Shown here one piece after another: positions 1 to 10,970 of a stretch of 64,000 nt of DNA. Source of the DNA: Combretum micranthum (lineage: Eukaryota; Streptophyta; Magnoliopsida; Myrtales; Combretaceae); contig JAMXBD010000820.1 in assembly GCA_024138025.1 (NCBI GenBank), positions 434,001 to 498,000 on the forward strand, read 5' to 3'. Positions within the stretch are counted from its first letter, which is position 1; every line of letters starts with the position of its first letter. Below the pieces are notes generated by a model that ran no database searches, was not told where the DNA came from, and was given only the letters and a program-made list of their open reading frames with translations. The translations under genes and the position numbers were made by a program.

Positions 1-870
1 ACATGATTCAAGTGCAATGAACCAAGGCATGTACAACAATATTGCCCAAATGCTAAGAAGGGAAGTAAAGGAGAGAAAAATAAGGCATTTGTGGCCACAT
101 AGAGTGATGATGATTCCAGCAACTTAGATGAGGATTTGTGCTTAATGCCCTTTGATGATGAGGTATGTTCTACTTCTTCTAAAGTTCCATATGATGAGAT
201 TTACGCAATGTATAATAAATAATGTAATGAGTTAACTAAGGTGAATAATTAGAATAACATGCTTAAATCCTTTATAAAGAAAAGTAAGAGATATATTGGA
301 TATATTTAAGAATGAACATGATGAGTTTAAATTTGAAAATGAGAAGTATGATGAAGAGGATGAATATTTAAAATTGGAAGCTGAAAAATTGAAATTTAGA
401 AATGATGAATTAAGCAAATCAAATGAAAAGTTGAAAATTGAAAATGACTTACTTGATTTAGAAATTAGAATCTTGAAAAGTGATGGAGAAGTTGATGGTT
501 GTGCTAGAGTGTGTAATGATGAATGTATGAAAGAGGCTTAAAAAGGAAAATAGGAATTTCAAAGCTAGCTTATGTAAAGCAAATGCAACTATAGTCAAAT
601 TCACTAAAGGAGAGAAAAATTTAAATACTCTCCTCGAAAGTAAAACACATGATTTTAATAAATGTGGAATTGGTTATGATGGAAATTATAATTGCAAGCC
701 TCACAAAACTCAATTTGTGAGAGCAACTCATGGAACTTATAACTATTGTGAAAAGCTTAGCCATAGTGAACACAATTGTGCGATAAGGAAAGCTATGCAT
801 TTTGGTCACTAAAGCAAGTTTGTATGGGTGCCTAAAACAAAAATCCTTGCTTTACCTAATCCCAAATGAC
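1..870 (+). pseudogene. Decayed copia-type gag fragment (zinc-knuckle region)
   Basis: Reading frame 1 from base 1 gives a CCHC zinc-knuckle pattern (FKCNEPRHVQQYC) whose first cysteine is now a stop codon, then a lysine-rich stretch and an acidic Asp/Ser/Glu segment. This is the usual layout of Gag C-termini in SIRE-like Ty1/copia elements. A Lys/Glu-rich, coiled-coil-like stretch follows at about 296-540. At about 745-830 there is a second decayed knuckle (YNYCEKLSHSEHNC) followed by WVPK, a motif typical of these Gags. Stops and frame breaks occur throughout, so it is not functional. The N-terminal part lies outside the window. Family assignment rests on motif pattern only. Confidence 0.6.
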
Positions 871-1670
871 CTAAATAAAAGTGAGTGCCAAAGAAGTAAT
901 TTAGTTTTTATAGGTAGAAAAATGAGTTATATTCCAAATTTAGTTGAATTTCATGTTTTAAGTCCTTGATTATGATGTTGGTGATTCATTAATATACTTG
1001 AATTATGTATTCTTAATGATAAATTGTTTTTGTGCATATTTTAAGCTAAAAATGATATGAATTGAGTTTAAAATGCATGAAATTGGATTTTTATGGTATT
1101 GGCACTTAAACAATATCTTTTCATGCTTAATGAACATAAATACACTTGTGTAAATGTTCAAATATGTATGAAACTATTTTGGAAAAATTTGTGCACCTTG
1201 AGAACTTCATCATGCCTTTTTTTCAACTAAGAAACATGCATAAATTTTTGACTCATTGAGTTTTGCAAGTTTGAATTATTCCAACTTGTTGAATATACCA
1301 TTTATAACTTACATGAAGCATTGAATTATTGGTTTGTGCACTTTTGAACCATGTGCTAATCTTTTGGTGTTTTTGTCTAAATACATATTAGTGTTCGAAT
1401 GCTATGCCCACAACATCTAGATTGTAGGTGTCTGACATGCATGTTTCATGCATTTTCTTCATCTTAAGGCATGGTTCATGTTTTACCTTTTTGATAAGTT
1501 CGGAGAAATGTTAGTTGGACAATTAATATATTTAAGTTGTCTAAAAGGCCATTTTGAGAATTAAGTGCAACTTTTATTTCCTTTAATTAAGCATCAAGTT
1601 TATTTAATTTATTAGAAAAATTTACTTAAAACCTAGATGCTTAACTAAGAGGAAGTATTTAATTGAAGAA
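871..1670 (+). other. AT-rich non-coding stretch between gag relic and PPT
   Basis: About 800 bases without a recognisable protein. It lies where a complete copia element would carry several kilobases of integrase, RT and RNase H. I read it as the 3' untranslated part of the element, with pol either deleted or never present. Confidence 0.4.
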
Positions 1671-1687
1671 GGGGGGGGGGGGGGGGG
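1671..1687 (+). repeat. Run of 17 G
   Basis: An uninterrupted G17 tract lies 30 bases upstream of the copia polypurine tract. It may be slippage expansion of a purine-rich stretch, and its exact length could be an assembly error. Confidence 0.9.
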
Positions 1688-1709
1688 TTGGTAATTGTGC
1701 AAGGTTTGT

Positions 1710-1730
1710 CCTCATCGAAAAGGGGGTAAT
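1710..1730 (+). other. Copia-type polypurine tract
   Basis: TCCTCATCGAAAAGGGGG followed by TAAT and then TG resembles the conserved SIRE-like end of internal domain (TCATCATCAAAAAGGGGGAG). It would prime plus-strand DNA synthesis and fixes the start of the 3' LTR at about 1731. Confidence 0.6.
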
Positions 1731-2860
1731 TGCTGAACATGTGTGTTCAATGTGTGTTTTGATAAAGAAATAGAATGCACAATTAAACATTCAATCATGT
1801 TTAGTTGCATTTAATTAGTAAAAAAAGTGCACAGTTTGATTTGGATATGTTTGAACTTATTTTGTTTTGATTTTGTTTTATGCTTGCTGTTGTAATTTGA
1901 TACAAACATGTTTTTTGCCATAATTTATTTAGAATTTGTTAAAGCTTAAAAGTGAAAATTGTAGAGCTCTCTTTTGAGCTTTCTATAACATCTTTAATCA
2001 CCTTAATTAGAGTCTAGATGAGAAAGCTATGTCCAAAGTATGAAACAATGTCGAAGTTGGCATTGAGACACTATGATATAGCATTCAGATAGTAGATTGA
2101 TCAGAAATATTTTTATCATGTTCCAGTGGTCTAGCTTCTAAACGCTCAGATGTAGCATTTGGACACTAAATGATCTTTTCTTTTGTTTTACAGGTAGCAT
2201 CCATACGTTAGGTTATAGAAAAAGAGTTGTTGTAGTATTTAATATTCAAACGATTTTTTTAGTTTCGAACACAGCGGCTAAGATAATTCAAGAGGCTATA
2301 AATACAAGTTGTTTAGTAGTTGAGAATAGTTAGTTGAACTTATTTATTGCATATAAAATTTTGTACAACTCTCAAAATCTTGTTCTTATAATTTATAACA
2401 TTTGTGAGAAAGAGAGTTGCATAGTACGTATAGGTTTGTTATTTTGCTATTTTTTGTAAAGCACTACTCAATTGTTTTGTGAGTGCATTTAGTGGAATTT
2501 TGAGTTATGCCTAGTGTACTTGAGAGCTTGTTGTAAAGGCTTAACTTAAGTAATTGTGTTTGTAGCTCTAGTAGAGCATTATGATTGTTGTTATGTTGAA
2601 AGAAGTGTGAATCCTCTTTGAGTGAGGCATTGTTATGGACCGTGGAGACTAGGGGGTGGACTGAACTCCATATTAAATCCATAGTTTTTCTTCTATCCCT
2701 TACTCTTTTATTATTACACTTTGTATTATTGTTGTTTACTTGTTGTTGTGAGTGAATTAGACATTAGTTCTTGGAAAGAGAAAAATTATAGTATAATTCT
2801 TATTTCTTAGTGTTACTAGATTCTATCGTTTACCACTTGAAAACTTCCAGAAATCACATT
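1731..2860 (+). mobile_element. 3' LTR of the copia relic
   Basis: It starts TGCTGAACATG directly after the polypurine tract. A TATA box (TATAAATA, 2297-2304) sits about 565 bases in. Further on, at 2640-2690, a segment about a girl-free non-coding line reads ctagggggtggactgaactcc and has a diverged counterpart in reverse at about 16975-17035. The right end is not resolved because no TG...CA terminus or target duplication could be fixed; 2860 is an estimate. No coding potential is credible inside it. Confidence 0.5.
2297..2304 (+). promoter_or_regulatory. TATA box in copia LTR
   Basis: TATAAATA in the context ggcTATAAATAcaag, followed downstream by the R-like segment of the LTR. It is a typical plant LTR core promoter. 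Confidence 0.55.
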
Positions 2861-3062
2861 TATACTTTAGGTGTTTTTTATTTTGCACCTAAAATACTAT
2901 AAAATTAACTTATAAAAATTAATTAAAATCCTCATTAGATCCATCTCCTACTAAATAGTGGAATAACTAAATATAATGTCCAATTATATTCAAACCTTAG
3001 TGCTAGATCTTCAATATAGTTCGTTATCCTCAAAATGAAAAGTTTGTCTTTTGATCTAACGT
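2861..3062. other. Unassigned AT-rich DNA
   Basis: Non-coding DNA between the estimated copia LTR end and the MITE target duplication. Nothing recognised. Confidence 0.4.
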
Positions 3063-3071
3063 TTGAAACAT

Positions 3072-3251
3072 GGAAAATTCTATGGTTTTGTCATTAATTT
3101 TGATGGGACCAGTCTCATCACTATCCAACGGCTCATACCATACCAAACTATTATCGAACTACTAAAATAGTTAATATTTTAATTACTATTTTTATTTTAA
3201 TGATTAGATAATTGACAGGACGGTCCCATTGACGGGACCATAGAAACTCCC
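3072..3251 (-). mobile_element. Mutator-like MITE, copy 1 (180 bp)
   Basis: Flanked by a perfect 9-bp direct repeat, TTGAAACAT, at 3063-3071 and 3252-3260. The termini are inverted repeats: GGAAAATTCTATGGT on the left and, read in reverse complement, GGGAGTTTCTATGGT on the right, with further matches inwards (GTC, GGGACC). No ORF is present. A 9-bp target duplication with imperfect terminal repeats points to a non-autonomous Mutator-like (MULE) element. A second copy in opposite orientation lies at 8382-8560. Confidence 0.8.
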
Positions 3252-3260
3252 TTGAAACAT

Positions 3261-4656
3261 ACATGTGCGTCTGAAACATCATAAACTCAAGCACATTGTT
3301 AAGGTTATTATATAAGTACGTAATATTCCTTAAGCTTTTTGTTATCATCAAAACATTGTTATTTCATAAAATGTTGTAGGTACTTAGATTGATTCTATCA
3401 CTAACAATAACACCCTAAATTTAAAGGGTGTTGTTGAGAGTTTTATGAGCTTTTAAGTGCAAAAACTAACATAGGTGCATGTGTATATATTTGGAATAGC
3501 TAAAAATCACGTTTTAGAAGATTTTGGGAATGCTCATTAGGGTTTATAGCTAGAACAAGTAAGGTATGCTACTAAACTGCCTATTAGTAATGAAATTTGT
3601 TATGGATTTACTTGGAAATGTTATTGGTGGTGTGTAGGCTAGGTTATCGTGGAAATTTATACTAGAAATGATGAATTTCTTGATAGCTTAGATGATTTAG
3701 TTGTTATATGCATGAATTCTTGAAGACTAATAAGTTGCGGAGTGGATTATGTTATTGATTAGTGAATGAAAGTTGACAATTGATGAAATCTATATTAGAT
3801 ATGTGTGTGTTATTGTCACATGTATGGAATGAGGAAAAGAATAGGAATAAATGTTTAAAATCTGAAAATTTCACTAATGTTAAGAAATTTGATAATTAGG
3901 TGATGAATCATAAGGTTATTGATTATTTAGAGTAATATATAAGTGATTGAACATGTAGAAATGGTGTTTGTTAACAAGTTGTGCGGAATCATGAAGTTTA
4001 ATTGAAAAACCTAATTCAATTGGAACAATTTAAAGTCTAGATTGAGGTTGGAATTGGTGAATAATAATGTAAAGAATTAGGGAAAAATATCCCCTTCTAG
4101 AAGAACTGGAGAAATTGACAATTTTGGACCATAATTGATAAAATTGGTGGATTAGAGAAATCCCACATTAAATTGTTTGCTTTATGACTATTTAAATCAT
4201 GTTAAATGATAATTTAATAATTGGGGTAATAATTAATGTGAAGGAGAAATTAATTTAGGCACATGACCTATTATGTGGAATTATGGACTATAATGAGTAA
4301 TTGCCAAACATATGGAATTGGAGACCAAATTGTTATTGAATTGTTATATGGAGAAACTTGAGTATCCAATAGGAAAAGTGTAAAATTTGGTATCCAAAAT
4401 TTTCACGAAAAATTCAATTTGATATTTGAACTTTAATATTATCAATTTAGTACCCAATCAAACTTTTCGTGATTATCTATATTGTCTTTTTGACACCATT
4501 TATCCTATTTAATGTAGAAGAAGCATTTTATTGGTGTTAGATGATGCTAAGAGAAGTAGTATAAAGTCAATAATGGGCTCTTTCATTTCAGTAAATAAGA
4601 CAAAGTTTAATTAGGTATTAAATATACCAAATTAAATTTTTATGTAGAGAAGGTAC
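3261..4656. other. Unassigned AT-rich DNA
   Basis: No ORF, promoter or repeat boundary recognised. Around 4385-4500 there is repeat-like text about tracts such as ttcaatttgatatttgaactttaat, distantly similar to 8990-9110, which suggests an old dispersed repeat. Confidence 0.4.
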
Positions 4657-5289
4657 TGTCACGCCCCAATGGGTACCCTAAACGTGACAGTCCGCCACAC
4701 TCAATATTAAAGCTTAAGTATGACAACCTTAGTCAATCCCAAAAGCTTTTATATTAAGTGTAAGGCGTACTTTTACAACTTTAGAGAACCATATATGGAA
4801 TTATGAAGTTTAAGAAGATATAAATAACACATTAAGAAAAGAGGATTCATAATAATCATTTATTCATATCAATATTTTTACAAACTTAGGGATATTTCCC
4901 TTTGATCACTAATCTATTACATGGATATTGGTACATCAATGCTAAAGCTACACTTTATCTAAATCTCTATTATCCAAAAAGAAATTACCTGCCCGCAGGG
5001 TCCTCGTGGCCTTAACCATAAATAGGGAAACTGCAAAAGATATCTATGGGAGTATAAGCTAATAGGCTTAGTGAGAACTATTTCCATAAATAACTTCTTG
5101 TAACAAGATTGCAAACAAGTTGATTAAACAATCAAATGTAATGCAACATACACGTGAGCAAACAAGCATATAGTTTTTCGGGAACTATATGTTGAATGGA
5201 TTTGCGCCCTCCATTCGGGGTTTGGTGATACTTAACCTCAAAACAAGTAGTTTTAATTGAAAATTTTTTATGCTCGCGAGCACTCATCG

Positions 5290-5400
5290 CCAAGCATTCC
5301 GAATCTACTTGATTTGACCTTGCTTTTGGATCGTCCGCCAAGCATTTCCCTTGAGCCGCCAAGCAATCGCTTTCGGATCTCCCGCCAAGTGTTGCTTTGG
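5290..5400 (-). repeat. CCGCCAAG subrepeat in LTR copy 1
   Basis: The string CGCCAAG recurs four times (near 5290, 5336, 5357 and 5391) with irregular spacing. The corresponding zone of other family A copies carries a different short repeat built on GGCTCCTA/GTAGGAGCC. Confidence 0.6.
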
Positions 5401-7473
5401 ACATGAGCTTACTTTCCTTCTCACTCAAGAATAATAACCCAAAATGCAATGTGACTCACTTCGTGGTATGCATGAATTCATTTATTTATAAAGTCATAGC
5501 ATAATTTTTTTGAATTTAAGGCGATCAAAGAATTTCATACCAAGCAAATATTATACTAAAGTAAACATTTAAAACAATTCCGGTTCCGATATTCATAAAA
5601 TTCTTTCAAAGAATTATTTTTCATACACATCGGATTATCTTTTCCTAATTCAAGTGTAACTAATTTACAAGCACAACAAGTATAGCATTTAATGGAAATA
5701 AACTCACAATGCCATGCCGACTATTCCTCTAGGTGGATGAGTCGTTCACACACTCCACTTAATCGTAATAATCTTCGGGATAAAGGAATCCTTCCTCGGG
5801 GTCACCTAGCGAAAGAAAATACCCACAATGAGTATTTCTTGATGATTTTCTTGAATTTTGACAAAACAATGTCAAAAGAACGTTAAAGTTCGTGTGAAGG
5901 AATGTTCCAAGTTAAAATGGCCATAACTTGGTCATTTTAACTCGGAATCGCGCATATAATATACCGATTTCTACCTACTCGAAAAGATCTACCCATTTCC
6001 AAAATTATATCCATCAAACAAAGCCATATAGGCTCCGAAACAATGGCGACAAAATTCACCACGGATTTTCCAAGTAAAAACAACCTTGGTTCAAGAAATC
6101 AAAATTTGTTGGATAAATACTTAGTTATCTATATAGTTGAAAAATTCTCTTTTTATGACTACTTAGCTCATATTCATTCATGCTCAAGTGTTTTGTTGTC
6201 CATTTATTTTACTTAAGTAAAACCATATCGGTTTTGGAGTTGTTTTAGGAAAATAAGAATTTTATGTTTGTAAACTCCTTGAAATAACTATTTTGGTTCT
6301 TTTTATTTTACAAAAAGTTTTATATTGGCTTATACATATATATTCAAGTAACTTTTTGAAAATAAATTTTTCTTCCTTCTAAGTTTTCTACATTAATACT
6401 ATTAGAGTTTTTTAGAAAATACCCTATTATCCCTATTCACTTTTCTTGTACAAATTTCTTTATCTATTTGTTTGCAAAAATCTTTATTTGAAAATTCCTC
6501 ATTCTTTCCTCATATCTTATGTTTTTCATAGAATCATCCATGCATAAAAATTTGTTTTCTTTTATAAAAACAATGTGGAATAATATGTGACTTAAGAACT
6601 TTTTATAGTAAAAGTAGTTTCTAAAATCTTAATGGTTTCTTCTTGTAACTTAAAAAGAAATAATTTTATTTTTATTTTCAGACCATAGATTTTCTTCTTT
6701 ACATAAACTTATTTCTAAGTGTCAAAAATCTCTTTTTGTCAGTTTATTTTTAGAACTTGAAACTTTGGACAACAATTTAAATGAACATGAACTATGAGAA
6801 AATACTAGCAAGTAAACTATCATAAGTAATAAAATCAGGTATTGGAATCTTAGCTTTTTCAAGGCTCCCGGGACTAAAAAGTAGACTAGTCCCAAAATAA
6901 AATAAAATGAAAGAAAGGAAACTTGTTTTGACTTGATGAGGACAAGTCTAATACTAGAGACTAGTCTTAATTCAACAAGGAATAAATAAATAAATTGCAA
7001 AGGAAAGTAAATAAATTGCATTGCATAAAAAGTAAATAGATTGCAAGTGAGCTTATATGCTCTAAAGAATATGTATATATATATATATATATAGATAATA
7101 ATATTTAGATATAGTAGCAATAATATGAACAAAAATAATTACATGAATATAAATAGATTTTTCATGAACAAGAATAATACATGAACATAATGTAGCTTCC
7201 ATAACTTGTAGTCTTTGGAAACTCACACTATGGTCATGTAAATTTACATGGCATGAAGAAGAAAAAAAAAAAAAGTAGAAGGTGGTTACCTAAAGAAGAC
7301 TTTGGTATGGTTATGTGGTTATGGGTTTTAGTTGTTGGTAGAAGTTGTTGTAGAAATATTTTGAGAGAGTTTTGGGATGGTATTTTGAGAGAGTTTTGAG
7401 AGGAGAAATTGAGAGAGTTTTAATAAGAATTTGTGGGTAATGAAGGTGTGAAAAAAGTGAAAGAGGAGGGGGG

Positions 7474-7481
7474 TATTTATA
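7474..7481 (-). promoter_or_regulatory. TATA box of family A LTR copy 1
   Basis: Minus-strand CTATAAATACCCCCC, followed downstream by a CT-rich leader. The same TATAAATACC context is kept in copy 2 (13185-13192) and in the last copy (62715-62722), which sets the transcription orientation of the family. Confidence 0.65.
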
Positions 7482-8189
7482 GGAAAATGTGAAGTGATTT
7501 TTGTGTGATTAAAATAAAGAAAAATTGAAACAAAATTGAGGGGAGAGCGGACAAGGAGGCGTCGGCCATAGCATGGGGGGGGTGAGTGATTTATTTTTTT
7601 GACGTTTTGTAAAATAAAAGATGAAATATGTAAGGTAGATGTGAAATAAAGTTATGGGAAAGGTAAAAAGTTAAGGTTATAGGTTATGGAGTGTGTAAGA
7701 ATAGGTGTAAGAAAAAGTAGAGATAAAAGAATAGTGTAGAATAGTAATGAATAGTGTAATGTAAGATAGATATGACTAATAAAGTACCGGTAGTAAGAAA
7801 ATACACGTATAATAGCTATATCTGTTATTTTTAGCTACCGAAAAATTTTGAAATTGATATTTTTGAAAACCTTATATTTTTACGAGTCTAACGGTGTATT
7901 GGGAATATTTTTACTATTCCGGGCTCCCGGACACGTTTTTTGAGAACTATGTTCGATCGGGTTCGAAGGACACCCGAAATCCGAAAAACTGATATTTTTA
8001 TAAAACCTATGGTTATTACGAACTATTCTAGCTAATTATCCCAACTTCGTTTTCCAGGGCCAAGGAAAACGTCAATGCCAGATTTAATCGGTTACGGTAA
8101 ACTAGGGTTTTGTTGACCTTTTAGGGTTTCGTTTGACTTCCGGTTTAGGGTTTTATGCTAAACCGATTCCGAAAATTTAAGGGTTTACA

Positions 8190-8381
8190 AGTACCAAATT
8201 TAACATCTATCCTTTCTAATATTACATATGAAATAGGGCAGCAAGGTGGTCAGTTGTATGATAAATGATGATAGTGATGATAAAATGTGGTATGATAAGT
8301 AATTTTCACTCTATTCAAGTCAAGGGAATTTATGCTTAGTTTGATTGATTAATTTACAAAATTTCCTTAAAGTTGTACTAT
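8190..8381. other. Unassigned spacer
   Basis: Non-coding DNA between LTR copy 1 and the second MITE. Nothing recognised. Confidence 0.4.
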
Positions 8382-8560
8382 GAAAGCTTCTACAATCCTG
8401 TCGATGGGATCGTGCCGTCAACAATCTAACCATTAAAATAAATAAATAAATGAAATATTAACTATTTTAGGGATTTAATCACAATTGGATATGATGTTAG
8501 TCATAGGATGGTGATGGGACCAGTCCCATCAAAATTACTGACATGTCCATAGAATTTTCC
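8382..8560 (+). mobile_element. Mutator-like MITE, copy 2 (179 bp)
   Basis: Homologous over its whole length, in inverted orientation, to the element at 3072-3251. It keeps the core cattaaaataa and the terminus CCATAGAATTTTCC. The flanks TTGTACTAT (8373-8381) and TTGTATTAT (8561-8569) form a 9-bp target duplication with one mismatch. It has no coding capacity. Confidence 0.8.
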
Positions 8561-10231
8561 TTGTATTATTATTGTTTAATTGTTGTTTTTCAACTCTATT
8601 AAGCATGAAATAAGAAATAAAGTGATATGATCGAAGATTGGAGCCAAAGCAGCAAAAACAACCAAGTGAAATAGCAACTGCACCTCCTATGATTAGAGTT
8701 GAGGGAAATTGAAGATAAGCAAACAAGTCAATCGAGCCTAAGCCACGTCCCATGATTGGAAATCGTGGTTAACATTGAACCAAGGAAAGAATAAGAGGAC
8801 TATGCCTACTTCGAGGCTGCGATTGAGACCGCGACTCTACCTCTATCACATATACGTGGTTTGCTAACAAAGTTTGTTATAACAACTATCATGCTAGTAA
8901 ATAAAATCATTATTATTTCCGTGCCACCCAATGCTAGTAAATAGGCATATAGAATACCATGTAAGAGATTGTAAATAATGCACAAAACTTGATGGAGGCA
9001 CTATTGACATACATGAAAAGTTATTTTAAATACTAAATTGATCAATTTCAAAGTTCAAGTACCTAATTGCATATTTTATCAAAGTTCAAATACTATTTGT
9101 GATATTAACCCATGAAGTTTTAACTTAATGAGTACCCATTTTAAAAGTTATACATTAAGTAACCACATCAAGCCTAGAACCCACCGAATATAACCTACTA
9201 AGGATTGGTTAACCTAAACCCCACAAACAATCCTACCCTACATAATTAACTAGATAACTCAACTAAATGAAACAAATAACATAGAAACCTAGGAAATATC
9301 ACTCATCCATAACCCAAACTCAAAGTACACAAATAAGTTCAGTCCAAGCTAGAATTCATGACCAAGTGGATGTTATCTGAAATAATTTAAATAGTAAGAC
9401 ACAAAAAAATTGACTATAGTTACTTGGGACATTTTTTTAATATGAGTCCTTGAATTTTTGAACAATGAATGCCTCTTGAACTTTAAAAAAGGAGTAAAGG
9501 TTTTGCAATAGATATAAGGTATGCAATAAATGTGTGTTGCTTGCTAGAGTAGAATCTAATAATAGAAAAAAGACTTAATCTTGACTTAAATGTTTCTTGC
9601 CTGCTGTGTGGCACCCTTGGATTGGATTATGGGCTTGATTGCAATTTCAGAAGGATGCGATAGTTAGGCTTTTAAGCCTCCACAAAGTGTGTGGTACAAC
9701 TTGAAGGCAATCAATAAGGGAAATTCCAAGAACTGTCGGTCAATTGGAGTGGAAACAAAGTTATGATGGGTTATACATGGTAATGGGGTACTCCATAAAG
9801 CATTACAATGGGTCATGTTCATTGATAGCAAGAGCGGGGAGATGAGCTAAATGAGAATATTTCTTTCTTTTTCTTTTTTGATAAGTTTTACAGGCTTATC
9901 AATCCCCCCGATGCTAGATTTAGGATCCTTTCCATTCTCTTTTTGTTTAGCAAAAGTCATGAGCACTTCAATGCATGTTAGAATTTTTGAGATGTTGAAA
10001 ATGTTTGCTTATTGGACTTCATTTAATAAATTACATTAGTGGTTGTTGCCTTAGAATAGAAATTTGTGACATATGATATATGTTTGTTTACTATGTAACA
10101 TTCTCATCATATAGTCTAGTGGCTATGCAAAATTCAATCATTGTTAGTTTTTTTTAACATCATTTATCAAAATGGAAATTAAGTTATTAATGCATCAAAA
10201 TTCAACTAGTTTGGTGATGTGCAATGTATAT
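8561..10231. other. Unassigned DNA between solo LTRs
   Basis: Mostly AT-rich with no convincing gene. A 72-codon minus-strand ORF at 8535-8753 contains a hydrophobic run (STLIIGGAVAISLGCF) but starts inside the MITE flank, matches no family I recognise and is too short to call. At 9890-9915 a cluster of C's (aatccccccga) stands out but has no LTR beside it. Confidence 0.4.
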
Positions 10232-10846
10232 TGTCACGACCCAATGGGTACCCTAAACGTGACAGTCCGCCACACTCAATATTAAAGCTTAAGTATGACA
10301 ACCTTAGTCATTTCCAAAAGTTTTTATATTAAGTGTAAGGCTTACTTCCACAATTTTAGAGGACCATATATGGAATAATGTAGCTTAAGGAGATATAAAA
10401 ACCTATTAAGAAAAGAAGAATCACAATAATTATTTGTTCATGGCAAAAACTTTACAAACTTAGGGACAACTCCCTAAATTACTAATCTATTATATACATA
10501 TTAACATACCAATACTAAGCTATACTTTATCCAGATTTCTAATGTTCAAAAGAGATTACCTGCCCGCATGGTCCACGTGTCCTTAACCATAAGTATGGGA
10601 ACTGCAAAAGATATCTATTGGGGTATAAGCTACTAGGCTTAGTGAGTAAATCCCAAAATTCATACTCGAGGAAAATTATCAATCAAGTTTATTATCCAAA
10701 CATATGAAATGTAACAACCACGTGAGCATACAAGACATATGACTTTCTGGGAATCATATGTTGAATGAATTACGCCCTTCATTTGGGGTTGGGTATTCAG
10801 GCCAATTACAGCCACAACTTTTAAAAACACTTTTATAGATCTTACT

Positions 10847-10970
10847 GGCTCCTATACGCCATCAAAAACTTGTAGTTATTACAGGCTCCTACTAGCCATC
10901 AAAAACTTGTAGTTATTACAGGCTCCTATTAGCCATCAAATTAAGTAGTTCTTACTGGCTCCTATTCGCC
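10847..10970 (-). repeat. 36-37-bp tandem subrepeat in LTR copy 2
   Basis: GGCTCCTA recurs at 10847, 10884, 10921 and 10957, each followed by a short variable spacer, gcca and an aaacttgtagtt-like tail. The period is 37, 37 and 36 bases. A related three-copy array (TAGGAGCC) is present at 39149-39215 in copy 4. Confidence 0.8.

Larger units (their letters stand above)
4657..8189 (-). mobile_element. Family A solo LTR, copy 1 (3533 bp)
   Basis: On the plus strand it begins TGTCACGCCCC and ends GGGTTTACA, so in its own (minus) orientation it runs TGTAAACCC...GGGCGTGACA. Flanks are GGTAC (4652-4656) and AGTAC (8190-8194), a 5-bp target duplication with one change. No internal domain or primer site adjoins either end, so it is a solo LTR. 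It contains a TATA box at 7474-7481, a small-palindrome cluster at about 6860-7061 and telobox repeats near its 5' end (8105-8157). The 105-codon ORF at 5132-5449 covers a CCGCCAAG subrepeat and is not a gene. Confidence 0.85.

Noticed and set aside
5132..5449. 105-codon minus-strand ORF
   Set aside because: It lies wholly inside family A LTR copy 1, covers a CCGCCAAG subrepeat, and is not kept open in copies 2 and 3.
7071..7093. (AT)n runs as regulatory sites (also 34690-34709, 46226-46245, 57584-57604)
   Set aside because: Simple microsatellites, variable between LTR copies; no evidence of function.
8105..8157. Interstitial telomere repeat
   Set aside because: TTTAGGG-like words are separated by unrelated bases and recur at the same LTR position in other copies, so they are teloboxes, not telomeric DNA.
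8535..8753. 72-codon minus-strand ORF with a hydrophobic run
   Set aside because: No family recognised, no promoter or introns evident, and it overlaps the MITE end. Possibly a gene fragment but not supportable.
8190..10231. Solo LTRs 1 and 2 as the two ends of one element
   Set aside because: Both have the same orientation, but each has its own target duplication, and there is no primer site or polypurine tract in the 2-kb spacer.
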